Notes under the pieces: model-generated
The model's database searches: none
What the model saw: only the letters and a program-made list of their open reading frames with translations
What the model was told of the DNA's origin: nothing
Shown here: positions 1-11,279 of the stretch, one piece after another
Layout: each line of letters opens with the position of its first letter
How positions within the stretch are numbered: position 1 is the stretch's first letter
Made by a program: the position numbers and the translations under genes
NCBI GenBank assembly: GCA_904066235.2
Contig: CAJFCV020000006.1
Location: 11,594,001-11,658,000, forward strand
Direction of reading: 5' to 3'
Origin: Bursaphelenchus xylophilus
Taxonomy: Eukaryota > Nematoda > Chromadorea > Rhabditida > Aphelenchoididae
DNA: 64,000 bases

Positions 1-200
1 CGAATTGATGTATGTTCTTTGCTGGGCGTGTGTGCAAAATTTGAAGAAAATTTGAGCGTTTCATTTGGGACACCGCTGTTTTTTTGCAAAAAATTTCGCA
101 AAATTTTGCAGAAAAAATGCGTTCAAAAATTTTCAGACAAAATTCCCGCAAGACAGCGATCAGATTTTAGGGAAATTTTGCACACAAAACAAAGCTATAG
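1..200. repeat. Fragment of dispersed repeat family C
   Basis: The stretch at about 29-60 (GTGTGTGCAAAATTTGAAG followed by AATTTGAGCG) matches the outer end of a repeat that recurs near 22.5, 30.65, 30.9 and 43.1 kb, where it ends in CTGAGCGTCGCACTTGG. This copy is diverged and cut by the window edge. No gene is visible before 300. Confidence 0.5.
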
Positions 201-307
201 CGCGCTAGCATTTTCTGCGTCATCCATGTAATTTTTTATCTCGCGTTTTGCAGAAACTAACCTTGAACTTTCCTACTCAAGCCATTTTTATGTTTTTCAG
301 ACAAATC

Positions 308-3300
308 ATGACGTTCATCGAGGTTCCCGAAGGATCCGATTTCACCATTCACAATCTGCCTTATGGTGTGTTCTCAACCAAGGACAATGTAAGTGACTAA
401 CAGAATTTGTACAAAAAACATTCTGTTCCACGCCCTACATTCCAATTTCAGCCAAAGAAGAGGATTGGCGTTGCAATTGGCGAGCAAATCTTGGATTTGT
501 CCGCCGTTAAGCATCTTTTCACCGGGCCCGAACTGAAGACTCATCAAGATGTGTTTGCTGAGGTAAGCCGATTACTTGATTTGTATTAGGTTGATTCAAA
601 AGTTTTTCCACATGTCTTTAAAAAATTTTAAAAAATTTAGACCAAAGCCAGTGGGCCTGGTATATATCTTTTTAGAAAGAGGGCTGTTTGTAGATTATAG
701 TAGATTAATAACTTTTTACAACTCAGCAATTTGTAGTAGTAGCGCCGTGTTAAACCTTAACTACTCGAAGGAAGAAAAAGTAAACCGCCGGCGTTACGTC
801 TAGAGTGGCTGTATCTTCTTAATATTCTAGAATATGGTATGCCTGTATGTAATCTCTATGGCATCGAGGACAATTTGCTATAGGGCTAGTCGAAAAATTT
901 TTAGTGCGAAAAATCAAAAATTAGGGTCTGGCAAAAGTAGACCCTGTAGACGCAGCTATTAGAAGCACTAAGAGATAACGCTTTCTGTTATTGTAGTGTA
1001 TGAGTAGCACTACAACGCTAACGCTAAACATTCGCGCTAGCTTTAGCTATGCGGCAGAAAAATCGAATCTTTCTAATCTACCAATATTTTACGAAATTTA
1101 GGGGATTTTTACAAAAACGTTTTCTGTTCATTACTCTCGCCCGGTATCCTAGTTATTTAATAAATAGTTGATCCTACTTGACATACACTATCAGTTGCTA
1201 GACGCGCTAAGCTGAAGGTCCTCTTGCCATACCAGTAAAAAAAATACAAAAATTCGCCTAAAAGTGCAGTTCATGCTACTTTTCTACCTTATAAGGCAAT
1301 TTCAGTTGGTGACTTTTTGAATGTATCATCAGCATACTGTCTTTGTACAACCTGAATAGCAGCCGAGTCAAAAAAATCTAACTCCTTTCAAAAAATTTTT
1401 AAAAATCTGCTTTAGATCGGTAGCTCGGCTCTCCGGCCAACTTTATAGGATGCTACAAAAAAAGTCAGTGTAGATATAAGTAGAGCAATAAATTCAGAAG
1501 AAACTACAGCCATCCCAAGTACGAATAACCCAAAACCCGAGACTTTTTAGTGGGCTGGAAAATTGCTAGGGACCGGGATATTCACCATGACACAAACGAA
1601 GAAATTTTTAGTATTTTTGAAATATTCTGAAAGGAAGCTTGTAGAAAATAAAATGCTACGAATCAAAAATTTTGCAATATTCTGCCCCATACATCTATGC
1701 TTTCAGTTTTAACATACATTCAATCAGGCTCCAGAAATTTTATTTTGAAGTGTCTCAAAAAAATGTGGAAAAACTTTTGAATCAACCTAATATAAACCTT
1801 TGTCCACTTTACACTAGTCCCTTCGTGGCCTCGCTGGAGCGATTTTTGCAACATGAATTGTGAGAAAACAAAGTTTCACTTTGTACTGTGCAATTTCTTG
1901 GTTTTTTCACCGTGCAAACGGCTGTTTTGGACTGTCGCTCGCGCCCTGAGCTTCTTTGCACAATCCAAACGTCAAAAATGAGTCCTCGGACGGGCTAGTA
2001 TGAAACTTTGTGCATTTTATACTAGTCCGTCCGTCCGGAAAGTCGCTGGACTGATTTTTGGCGTTTGGAGAGTGCAAAAAAAGTCAGAGTGCAAGAGACA
2101 GCCCAAAAAAGCCTATTGCACGGTGCCAAAAGCCCGAAATTGCACAATCCAAAGTAAACCTTTGTTTTCGCAATGTGCATGTCGCAGAAATCACTCCAAC
2201 AAGTTTCTAGACGGACTAGCAGAGACTAAATTGACATTAAACTCATCAATTTAGGAGACCCTAAACTCCTTCATGGCCTTGCCTCGAGCTGCTTGGATTG
2301 AAGCCCGCGAGACGATCCAAAAATTGTTGTCGAAGAGTAACCCAACTCTTCAAAATGACCAGCCTTTGGTTTCAAAGGCTTTTGTCAAACAATCGGATGC
2401 TCAAATGCATCTGCCAGCCAAGATTGGAGATTACACCGACTTCTACTCTTCTTATTATCACGCCTTCAATGTTGGAACACTGTTCCGCGGAAAGGACAAC
2501 GCGCTTTGTGAAAATTGGTAAGGCTTTCGTTATCTGAACAACGACACTGCCCACTATTTTCAGCAGATAAAAAAGTGGAAAAAGAGATCAAAAAGACTCG
2601 AATTTGGTATCAAAAGGTATCACAGAGACATAAAAGGACTGTTGATTTTGAAGAGAGCAAGAAACTGCCCTCTTTCCAAAATCAACAGTCCTTTATTTAT
2701 CTGTGACACCCTTTGACACCAAATTCGAGTCGCTTTGATCTCTTTTTCGATTGTTTTGTCGACTCTAACAGAGTAACGCCCTTGAAATGCCAATTTTTAC
2801 CACCACTTTTTAGGAGACACATCCCAATCGCTTATCATGGCCGAGCCTCAAGTGTTGTCGTTTCTGGCACGGACATTCGACGGCCAAAAGGACAAACCAA
2901 GGCTGATACTGGTAAGTCTCATTTCTAAACACTCATTCTTTCAAAATCTGGAAGAGATTTTCCCAAAAATAATTTTTTTTCAGAGTCCTCGCCCACCTAT
3001 GGTCCTTCCAAATTGCTCGACTACGAGTTGGAAATGGCATTTTTTGTGGGCGGAAGACCCACCGAGCTTGGCGAAACCATTCCCATCGAGAAAACCGAGG
3101 ATCACATTTTCGGAATGGTCATAATGAACGACTGGAGTGCGCGAGACATCCAAAAATGGGAATACATCCCGCTAGGGCCTTTCCTAGGCAAGTCCTTCGG
3201 CACAACAATCAGTCCTTGGGTTGTTACCATGGAGGCGTTAAAACCATTCTTGGTCGACAACCCTAAACAAGAGCCAACTCCACTCGAATATCTGCGACAT

Positions 3301-4102
3301 AGCGATCCCTACAGTTTCGATATCAAGCTGCAAGTGGCGATTCAGCCCAAAGATTCGAGCACAGCCCATGCTGTCTCGAAAACTTCGTTACGTCATCATT
3401 ACTGGACGTTGAAGCAGCAGTTGGCGCATCACACCGTGAATGGATGTAATGTGAACCCCGGGGATTTGTTGGCTTCGGGAACCATTTCCGGCCCCGAGGA
3501 CAACGAATACGGCTCCATGTTGGAGTTGAGTTGGCGTGGAAGCAAGTGGATTCAAGTGGGAGAGCAGCAAAGAAAGTTCTTGCAGGATGGAGATCAGGTT
3601 GTCATGACTGGTAAGTCCTCATTACTGGGTTAAACTTTTATGGCTCTAATCGACAAAAATGCCAAAGTAGATAGTAGATCAAAAAGACCTCGAATTTGTA
3701 ATCAAAAAGTATCAAGGAGGTGTAAAAAGACTGTTGTTTTTGAAGAGAGAACAGCTTTCTCTTCTTTGCCAATCTTTGGATACTCAAAAAAAAGTCTCAA
3801 AAGGTATCCTACAGAGATAATTTCTAAGATACCTTTCAAGACGCTTTTTTGAGTAACAAAAGATCGGCAAAAAAGAGAAAGCTGTTCTCTCTTCAAAACC
3901 AGCAGTCTTTTTACACCTCCGTGATACTTTTTGATACCAAATATGAAGTCTGTTCGATCTGTTTTCAAAATTTTTATCTCTAGAATCGCATAGTTCCAGA
4001 AGCTATTTTCTAATTTACCATTTTTCAGGCTACTGCGAGAAGGATGGCGTTCGCGTGGGTTTCGGCGAATGTCGTGGAAAAGTTCTTCCAGCCCACCCTT
4101 AG
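308..4102 (+). CDS. fah-1: Fumarylacetoacetase
   Basis: Fumarylacetoacetate hydrolase catalyses the last step of tyrosine breakdown, giving fumarate and acetoacetate in the cytosol. Six exons join in frame: 308-388, 452-562, 2255-2517, 2814-2911, 2984-3610 and 4029-4102, giving 417 residues, close to the family's usual 419. The N-terminal segment holds [11 protein letters not shown] and [14 protein letters not shown]. The catalytic domain has [16 protein letters not shown], where the histidine falls at residue 133, the position of the known catalytic His, and Asp126 is a metal ligand. [17 protein letters not shown] and [10 protein letters not shown] follow. The start ATG lies 8 bases after TTTTTCAG (293-300), a good trans-splice acceptor, so the mRNA probably receives a spliced leader. 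AATAAA near 4186 is the likely poly(A) signal. Intron 2 (1.7 kb) holds a mariner-like element. The other two long introns hold fold-back repeats. The gene looks intact. Confidence 0.97.
584..1792. mobile_element. Mariner-like element with 28-bp terminal inverted repeats
   Basis: The sequence beginning at 586 (TTAGGTTGATTCAAAAGT) recurs as an exact reverse complement ending at 1790, with about 28 identical bases in each arm. Both ends are flanked by TA (584-585 and 1791-1792), the target duplication of Tc1/mariner elements. The 1.2-kb length is near that of autonomous mariners, but no long open frame remains inside and I could not recognise transposase. It is either a decayed mariner or an internally replaced non-autonomous copy. 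It sits in fah-1 intron 2 and should be spliced out. Confidence 0.8.
1795..2240. repeat. Diverged copy of the GCACNGTGC-type repeat unit
   Basis: This part of fah-1 intron 2 shares a backbone with the array at 60.2-61.0 kb: the phrases GACAGCCCAAAAAAGCCTA, TTGCACGGTGC, GTGCATGTCGC and TGATTTTTGGCGTTT occur in the same order. The palindromes are partly degraded here (for example GCACAATCC in place of GCACAGTGC). It is also bounded by an imperfect inverted pair around ACTAGTCCGTCC / GGACGGGCTAGT. Confidence 0.6.
2582..2745. repeat. Fold-back element, family B
   Basis: The left half (GATCAAAAAGACTCGAATTT, GGTATCACAGAGACA, GGACTGTTGATTTTG) is repeated in reverse complement up to about 2745, so the whole 160 bases can form one long hairpin. 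It lies in fah-1 intron 3. Relatives occur at 3668-3962 and 5165-5450. Confidence 0.75.
3668..3962. repeat. Fold-back element, family B, longer copy
   Basis: Arms starting with GATCAAAAAGACCTCGAATT fold onto the reverse-complement arm ending near 3962. An inner palindrome (about 3780-3860) surrounds a short loop. It fills most of fah-1 intron 5 and belongs to the same family as the copy at 2582-2745. Confidence 0.75.
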
Positions 4103-4570
4103 GAAACAAAACACTGACCCAGCATACGAGTCCTTACTATTCTATCGAACCTGCTATTTCTTGCCCCTGATCGACAACATATCATAAATAAACTCATGGA
4201 AACGATTTTTATAGCTTTTTCATCACAAAATCAACCTGATTTCGGAGACCGGGTTGCATCATTTTACAAACTGGTCCGAAAACGTATAAAAATACTGCCA
4301 ATCTACTCATTTTCAACCTACCTAGCATTATAGCAACATTCTTACGCCAAGACTTGTTAATTTTTCAAAATCTTTTTCGTCAAACAACAATTTACGCAGT
4401 GAGTCGTCTAAAACTTGTTAAAAACTAACTTTTCGTACGTCACCTCATTTTCGAACTTTGTCTTTCGCCGAATTCGGTCAATCACCGCCCCTTGCGGCGT
4501 TCTAGAAGCAGCGCTTCCACCCAACAAATCAACAGTATGTGACCTTGATTTTGATTATGACATCAATTCT

Positions 4571-4579
4571 TATATAAAG
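4571..4579 (+). promoter_or_regulatory. TATA box of the small secreted peptide gene
   Basis: TATATAAAG lies 32 bases upstream of the start codon at 4611. The close spacing implies a very short 5' leader, as is usual for strongly expressed small secreted-peptide genes. Confidence 0.55.
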
Positions 4580-4610
4580 GAAACGAAACGGAAGGGTCCG
4601 AAGGGCAAAA

Positions 4611-5563
4611 ATGAAATTTTTCATCGTTCTCCTTTTATTAGTTGCCGTCGCTTCGGCGCAATGGGGCTACGGTTACGGTAGTCCGTACGGCTATCCATAT
4701 GGTGGATACGGAGGATACGGCGGAGGATATCCACCAATCAATCCTGGGTAAGTTTTGATTTCACTAGTTCTAGTTGGCAAGGTGGTCGAAAATGAAATTG
4801 AGGAGGCCTCGAATTTGATATCAATGGTCGAAAATGAAGTTAAGACAACCTCAAACTTGACCATTTCGTATCAGTCCGTACAGAAAATAATGAGCACGAT
4901 GCCGCATCGAAAATCACGTCGCCGGAGTGAAAAACCCAATTGATTTTCGCCACTCATTTTCTTGCGGCGGTGCGACTTTCAATGCGGCATTGTGCTCATT
5001 ATTTTCCCGACTGATACGAAATGGTTAAGTTTGAGGTTACCTTAATTTCATTTTCGACCATTGATATCAAATTCGAGGCCTCATTAATCTCGTTTTTGAC
5101 CCTTTCGCCGCAAAGAATCCGCCCGGCATGATTCGGAGGCCGACCTTCATCGGTCAACAGAACGATCAAAAAAAAAGATCAACGGGACCTGAATTTGATC
5201 AAAAACGTATTGCAGAGACATGAAAAGACCGCCGATTTTGAGAGGGGAGTGTTGGCGACCTTCCGCAACACGAAAAATGACTCAAAAGATGTCCCGAAAA
5301 CTTTGGACTTCTTTTGAGACATTTTTCGAGGCAGAAGGTCATCGATTCAAGTTATAAGATTTCCCTCTTCAAAGCCGGCAATCCTTTATGTCTCAGCAAT
5401 ACCGCTTGATATCAAATTCAGGTCCCGTTGATCTCCTTCTAGACCTTTGAGTTCACCTTTATATTTCTCAACTTTCATTATTATTTTTACAATTTTCTTT
5501 CATTTCAGAGCCGCGATTGGCGCCGTTCTTGGAGCCGAGTTGGGATCTCAAGTCCTCGGTTAG
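4611..5563 (+). CDS. Small secreted Gly/Tyr-rich peptide
   Basis: Two exons, 4611-4747 and 5509-5563, join to a 63-residue protein. Residues 1-16 form a clear signal peptide (MKFFIVLLLLVAVASA). The mature part is a Gly/Tyr/Pro repeat of YGY, YGG and YGSPYGYP type, as in nematode Gly-rich peptides described as antimicrobial or cuticle-associated. It ends in an Ala/Gly-rich tail encoded by the second exon. AATAAA near 5648 is a likely poly(A) signal. The intron is filled by two large fold-back repeats. Function is not assigned: similar peptides may act in epidermal defence, but composition alone does not prove that. Confidence 0.8.
4783..5103. repeat. Nested palindrome with a family A hairpin at its core
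   Basis: The outer arms (GGTCGAAAATGAAATTGAGG and its reverse complement near 5080-5103) enclose a family A hairpin: ACAGAAAATAATGAGCAC at about 4884 pairs with GTGCTCATTATTTTCCCGAC near 5000. This looks like one inverted-repeat element inserted in the loop of another. Confidence 0.7.
5165..5450. repeat. Fold-back element, family B
   Basis: Arms with GATCAACGGGACCTGAATTT and GAGACATGAAAAGACCG pair with their reverse complements near 5370-5450. It is the third family B member within 3 kb and lies in the intron of the secreted peptide gene. Confidence 0.7.
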
Positions 5564-5569
5564 GCCAAA

Positions 5570-6070
5570 TCTCCAATTAAATTACACTCTCCTCTCCTTC
5601 AAATTGTCGACATGTATGCACTCTTATAATTATATTTGTGACTTTGGAATAAATCGTTCCGATTTCTTTGCTGGGTTTAGCACAATACAATCAAAACAAA
5701 AAAAACTAACAAAAAACACTAATGTTTTGCCGCATTGCTAGGAAAAACGGTTGAAAATTACTTTCAACAGCATTTTAGACCATTTACACAAAATTTTTCA
5801 GCTTTTCAATCCAAAAATTATATTGCTCATGATATTTTAAACTTCATTTTGACCCAATTTCATCATAAAAAATATTGTTTTCGTTGTTTCAAAATTATCT
5901 TAAAGTTGTTTACAACACCTTCACTGTATTTTTCCCCTTAAAATTACTGCTCTGAAGGAGAAATCGAGAAGATTTTAATCTTCAGGCTGTATAAGTTACA
6001 TTCACAAAAAAAAAATACTATTGAAAACGTTAAATTAAGATCGTAATACCTGTTAAATCTTGCAAAAAAA
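5570..6070. other. Intergenic, 3' ends of two convergent genes
   Basis: AT-rich sequence with only short chance ORFs. It separates the 3' end of the secreted peptide gene from the 3' end of aos-1. No RNA gene or conserved repeat was seen. Confidence 0.5.
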
Positions 6071-6079
6071 CAGATGAGA

Positions 6080-7769
6080 TTACTTGGGAGGCATCAGAAA
6101 GACAAATGCCGAATCCAGAGGGGTGTAAACAAGGACATTTCGGAAAGGTTCGCCTTGCAAGGACATGGCTTTGATGGCTTCTTGAGAGAGCAAACCACCA
6201 ATAATAGCACAGGAAGCTCCTAGTTGAGGGCCAGTGAACCTAAAACATCAAATATTAACAAAAAATTACCTTATTTTAGGCAACACATCAAGTGGAATAT
6301 AAATTGCGCTTACAATCTAAATTCGGTGAAGATATTCTCATCGCTGGCGTTGTAGTGGCTAAAAGTTTCAAGTTGCTTTCGGTACTCCAATTCCAAAGCT
6401 TCATCTTCAAAGCCGTTGAATTTCAAGAGAGCTAAAAATCAAGTACTCAAGTCCAATATAGCCTTACTTTTGATCAAGAAAAACGATCTCGGAACGGTAT
6501 TCCGAAGTCTTCGAGAAAGGGTCTTCGTATTCACATCGAAGGCATCCGAAAAAGTTGGAAATGGGAAAAGCTAAAAGCAAAAAAATCAAATTTTTATATT
6601 CTCCATGATGGATAATGTCGAAAATTGAATAAATCTCCCACCATCATGGTCTTCTCCTCTTCCTCAGACTCCAACGTGACAACTGCCACCTTTTTGGTGT
6701 TGTCTGCCGACTCTTCCGTTTCATTTTCATCGTTCAAATCCACTTCCAGCTCGGCCATCTCGATCTCCTTCTTCTTGCTTCTAAAAGTCGAAATCAAAGC
6801 AAAAATGGAAGAAAACTTACACCATGAACCCTCTGCCGGTAAAATCCATAAAACCATACCCAGCCCAGCCAAATACCGAGCCGGCAATGAATGCAATCCC
6901 TTCTTGCCTGCAGATCAAACTGGCTTCCGAAGTGACCACAAAGTCCTGATCCAAGCACAAAATAAGATCAAATTTCTTGTAGAAACTTCGAGGCTGGTCT
7001 GACAAAGGTGTAGTTACAACGGAAAGATCAACCAGTGGATTTAGCTTCTTGCAAAACTCGAGCGAGACTTCAGCACGCTAAAAATTATATTATCCATGAG
7101 AAAATTAATTCTACTCCATGTCAAATGCAGTCTAAACTCGGGAAAAAGCAACAGTCAAACTGTGACTTACATTTGCTTTCTCTGGAAGCTGACTTGGCAT
7201 CATAAATTGAGCTAACGAGTCGTCTCCAGTGATGTCTTTCTCATCAAGTAAAGTAACAGATTTTGGACCGGCTAAGATCAAATTTTTCGCGACTTCAGCC
7301 CCAAGACCACCCATGCCAACGATCAAAACAGCAGAGTCTCGGATTCTGAAAGAACAAAACCATTTATGAGCAATTCCGTGAAAAAAATGTCTAGTACAAT
7401 ACAATTTTGAATTGTCTTTGTGAAAAGACTGTTTCACAGAGAAAAGCAGACAAAAAAAGATAAAATACGCCATGTAAAATAGGCTCAAAAGTAAAAGGCA
7501 TCAGAAAGAAGTGTAAGTTTTCCAAAAATTTAACTTTTTAGCCAACCTCATGGGTAATATCGAAAAGTCCTTCCATTTATTTTTCAAGTGTCCTAAACCA
7601 AGAAATAAAGTAAAGCGCAACCTCTTACCTGTTCTGAGCTTCTAGCCCCCACAAACGGATTTGTCTATCGTACAACGCAGCTTCAGAAGCGCTCAATTCT
7701 CTGGACAACGATGGATTTCCCTCCACGGATGATTGTAATCGCCGCATTTTGGCTCTAGACGGCTCCATT
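6080..7769 (-). CDS. aos-1: SUMO-activating enzyme subunit AOS1/SAE1
   Basis: AOS1 pairs with UBA2 to adenylate SUMO and start sumoylation. Reading the minus strand, exons are 7629-about 7769, 7171-7345, 6821-7077, 6642-6780, 6468-6570, 6314-6431 and 6080-6239. The product carries the family's opening ALYDRQIRLWGLEAQNRIR, the nucleotide-binding motif GMGGLGAEVAKN, the AEVSLEFCKKLNPLV and FDLILCLD segments, an acidic linker (EEEEK) and a C-terminal end with GASCAIIGGLLSQEAIKA. This organisation is typical of AOS1 and not of the catalytic UBA2 subunit. Exon 4 uses a weak donor (GTGGGAG). The 5' end is odd: the ATG at 7769 and the one at 7748 are both out of frame with the coding part and run into a stop, and the correct frame has no ATG back to an upstream stop. 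Either an upstream exon is spliced on near 7770, or there is a frameshift. Confidence 0.92.
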
Positions 7770-8068
7770 CTAATTATTTACTGTTTCTACAGTTAGTACA
7801 AACTCAACAATACAATTTCGCAAGAAAAAAGAAATTTTTTGGGCGCGAAATATTTCTTGACATTTCGTTTGGACGAAATGTCAAGAAATACATTGACACT
7901 TCGTTTGGACGAAATGCCACAACTGATTTGCTCGGAAATTCGAGTAAAACTGGATTTAATAACGAAATTTGAAGTGTCAAAGAGCATTTATTTCGACAAT
8001 TATTGCTTTTGTCCATAAATTTTACGATAATTTTGCGAGTTGTATTATCCATGGTGTCTAATATCTTT

Positions 8069-10472
8069 TTATTGTGGCGTCTTTTGTTTGCTCGAGCTGA
8101 CGACCGTCATAACATGGCTAGTGGATGTTCGCGATTTCCACACTGACCTCCGAACCCTTTTGCTGAACAGAAACAATAGGGTTGCGTTCACAGAGTCGTT
8201 AAAATTGTCCAGCCATCGGGCCAAGAGTACGGTAACCGGAGTGGCGGGGCGCAGGAAAAACAGGACATACATGTAGAGGAACATAGGCAGAAGGGTCAGA
8301 AAACAGATGAAGCACAAGCGTACATGCATGTTCCATTGCCAATTGGGGGCGAAGAACATTTTCGTATGGCGTTTTTGCACTAAAATACAATTATTGTAAT
8401 AAGTAGTGAAATAGTGCTACAAAATGAAAATTTTTGAATACACAGGGTTATAAATACATTTATGAAAGCTCATTGTATCAAAAACTCAGTTTAATATCAC
8501 ACAAATTCGAGGATAGTAGGATTTTGCAAAAATTCCAGAAATTCCGTCATGATGACAACATTTTAGAAACATAAATCGATGAAAATTTTGGCGGAGATTT
8601 TCTAAGAAGTCATTTCTAAGCTATGAAAAAATTTTCTACTTGCGATGACGTCATTTCCATAGAAAATGACGTCATGATGACGAATTTTTTGGAAATCTCA
8701 AAAATTGTAAAAATCAAGTTTTGATGATAAATCGCATTAAATTACTTTTTAAATCACTTACTGTTTGCGCATTTGTCCACTAGCATTTTTATCAGCGCGA
8801 GAATGTAAAATAGAAACGCCAAGGATAAGGTGGTCCCATAATAACACAAATTAATCTTGATTTCCAGTCGATACCCCGCCGATGTAGGATCGGGGACACA
8901 ATAGGACATACGCTCGATACAATGGCCAAGAATGTCGTCTTCGGAGACGTCGACGGCGTAAATTGTTACCGAACTTATGGTCAGTGAGCAAGTCCATAAA
9001 ATGACGATAGTGATTTTACTTGTTCTGAAAATTTGATGGTAACTTGTTAAAAATGAAAATTCTAGCCCTCTGAATTTACAGTGAAAAAAGAATTTTTAGT
9101 ATTTGCCAGAAAATATGGAAAAAATAGAAATTAAAAATTTCAAGGCCTGATCAACTAAAATAATGTCATTCCTCTAACTGCAACTGTAAGATTTTCGTGA
9201 AATTTTGTGTATAGACTATAAACAGGCCTCATATCAATCGCTGAAAATTTTAGTCCGTGATTTGCAAGGAGAGCCGAGAAATTCAACGATCTTTGGGGAC
9301 GAGAGACTATGGAAAATGAGGAGAGCGGTCAGAGAAAATTCTTTTTTTTGGCCGTATCTTTGCGAATTTTGTTAGGAGAAGTTTGATTTTTTGTAGAAAT
9401 ATTGTTGACCTATGGCAAGATCTCTGTATGTAAAAATTCCCGATTTTTTGGGCAATTTTTTTTTTTTTGAAATTTTGAATTTTCTTGAATTTACAAACAA
9501 AAATAGACCTACAAAATGGTCCAAAAATTTTTGTATTGATGCGGCAAAACAATGGAATGCACTCGATTAACGCCAATTATCATGTGATGCATGCATATCG
9601 TGTACAATCCAATCCGACTGCCCAAGGCACTCAGCTTGTTCGAAACGGGGATCTTGTAGGCGATGAAGGTTTCGAGGGCTAGAAGAAAGGTTTGGGAGAG
9701 TCCCCAACAGTCGCACACTATCTGAAAATTTTAAAAAATATGGAAAAATGAGATTTCTTGAAATTTTTTTTGAAAAACGGATTTTTTTGAAAAAAAAATT
9801 TTTTTTGAAAAAATCCAATTTTTTTGAAAAAAAAATTTTTGGGAAAAGTTAAATTTTTTGAAAAAGATTTTTTTTGAAAAAATGAGATATTTTGAAAAAA
9901 AATTGGAAAACGGGATTTAAAAAAACATTTTGGAAGAAGTTCCTTATTTTGGCCACAACAAAGGTACTCCGCGAACTGCGCCCAAGCTTGGGCACTAAAG
10001 TTAGGAAAAAACGCTTCGACCTAGCTGGCACTGAATTACTATAATAGCTTTATAGTTTTAAGGGTACCCACGAAGGCTCATTTAGTTCCATACGGAGGCA
10101 ATAAGTTTAGTTCCGGACATGTTTCATCGTATAAAGTGTAAAATCACAGGCTGCAGCCGTTTTTGAAGGGTAAGGTGGTACGTAAAAAAGAAGGTACCTC
10201 ACTAACTAAATCCACTGTCCGGGCATTGACAACGATGAATTGAGCGTGCACGCTAAATTTGGGCTAATTCCGACCAGTTTCCGCAAAGTTATAAGTTGTC
10301 GCCAAAATAAGGAACTTTTACCGAAAATTTTAATTACCTGGCTCAAAATGAGGTAGAACATTGGATTCTGCTTGGTCAGTCGAAAAATCCCACGAGAAAC
10401 GAACAAATTGAAACTAAAACAACAAATCGAGGTGATGCAAACAACCAGGCCGGCCGTTTGAAACAGATTCAT
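8069..10472 (-). CDS. Seven-transmembrane serpentine receptor, SRX-like
   Basis: Four exons on the minus strand (10338-10472, 9513-9721, 8762-9024, 8069-8379) join in frame to about 305 residues, the usual size of nematode chemoreceptors. Hydrophobic segments alternate with short loops: LVVCITSICCFSFNLF near the N-terminus, then IGLYTICMHHMII, ITIVILWTCSLTISSVTIY and TLSLAFLFYILALIKML, and finally LCFICFLTLLPMFLYMYVLF. The motif GVNRVHSIVLPHQYKNF after the third segment corresponds to the NR...P..Y end of helix 3 in the SRX and related families. A basic KRHTKM-like stretch precedes helix 6. The tail is short and Ser/Lys-rich. TTTTTTCAG just upstream of the start suggests trans-splicing. Intron 1 contains a MITE and low-complexity sequence. 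Assignment to SRX and not another serpentine family is tentative. Confidence 0.75.
9235..9480. repeat. Diverged family C fragment
   Basis: The order of phrases (CAAGGAGAGCCGAGA, GGAGAGCGGTCAGAGAAAA, TTTTTTGGCCGTATCTTTGC, TTTTTTGTAGAAATATTGT) is that of the family C repeat near 30.5-31.3 kb. It lies in an intron of the receptor gene. Confidence 0.6.
9765..9935. repeat. Low-complexity TTTTTTGAAAAA tract
   Basis: Short imprecise tandem copies of TTTTTTTGAAAAA-like units fill this piece of receptor intron 1. It can form many alternative hairpins and has no coding character. Confidence 0.7.
9939..10315. mobile_element. MITE, family D (377 bp)
   Basis: The ends are GTTCCTTATTTTGGCCACAA and its imperfect reverse complement (CGCCAAAATAAGGAAC). 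Closely similar copies of the same length lie at 46607-46990 and 55614-55990. No open frame is conserved, so it is a non-autonomous inverted-repeat element. Confidence 0.85.
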
Positions 10473-10559
10473 TCATACGCTGAAAAAATAAAATCAAAAA
10501 TATTTTATTAAATAAGTAGCTCCACGGCACTCGGATTTTCTTTCGATTTTGAACATACG

Positions 10560-10840
10560 ATACACATCGACCACATATCAATCCCTCAAAATCTTAACTC
10601 ACGCTTTGCAGGGAGAGCCGAGATATCAACGTTTTTGGCCGAGAGAGTACGCGAAAGGTGGAGAGCGGTCAGAGAAAAATCACTTTTTGGCCGTATCTTT
10701 GCCAGTTTTGCGTGAAAAAAATCGATTTTTTGTGGAAATATTTCACTCTTTGGTAGAAATAGGTGTAAATATTTTCATCCCAAAAATTCAAAAAAAAAAT
10801 TCACATTTTCACCAATTTTCGACCGAAAAATGAAATCTTT
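10560..10840. repeat. Family C fragment
   Basis: Contains the family C core (TTTGCAGGGAGAGCCGAGAT, GGAGAGCGGTCAGAGAAAAA, TGGCCGTATCTTTGCCAG, ATTTTTTGTGGAAATATT) between the receptor gene and the next repeat block. Confidence 0.6.
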
Positions 10841-11279
10841 ATGGGGAGCTTTCCTAAGTTTTCGACAACATACAGCCAGTCTGTGTAGGAAAAGTCGGCA
10901 AAAATATTTTTTATTTTTGCCATTGACACTTAATTTGCAATTACACGACAGGAATGAGTAATTGTAACCTTGTTACAGTTCGCAAACCCCCACAATTATT
11001 TCTTAATTTCATGTTTGACCATAACCCGCAGGTTCGTCGTGCATGGAGGAGGCTAGGAGAAGGCTTAGTTGGTAGAAATAATAAGATTGATCGGGTTCTA
11101 GGATAGCTTATCACCTATTTGAGGCACTATTTTACATGTACTCACATTAATAATATCTAGATGAAAGTTACGGATCTTTGTTTATTGCCGCAAATTTTGG
11201 TCTTTTATATGTTGCAATAACTCAGGGCAAAGAAAACTAATGTTAATAAGAGCTAAAATTAGAAAAATTGCTTTTGAAA

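Noticed and set aside
584..1792. Active mariner transposase gene
   Set aside because: The terminal repeats and TA duplication are clear, but no long frame or transposase motif survives between them.
2372..2554. ORFs on both strands overlapping fah-1 exon 3
   Set aside because: Shadows of the fumarylacetoacetase exon, which is explained by the conserved protein frame.
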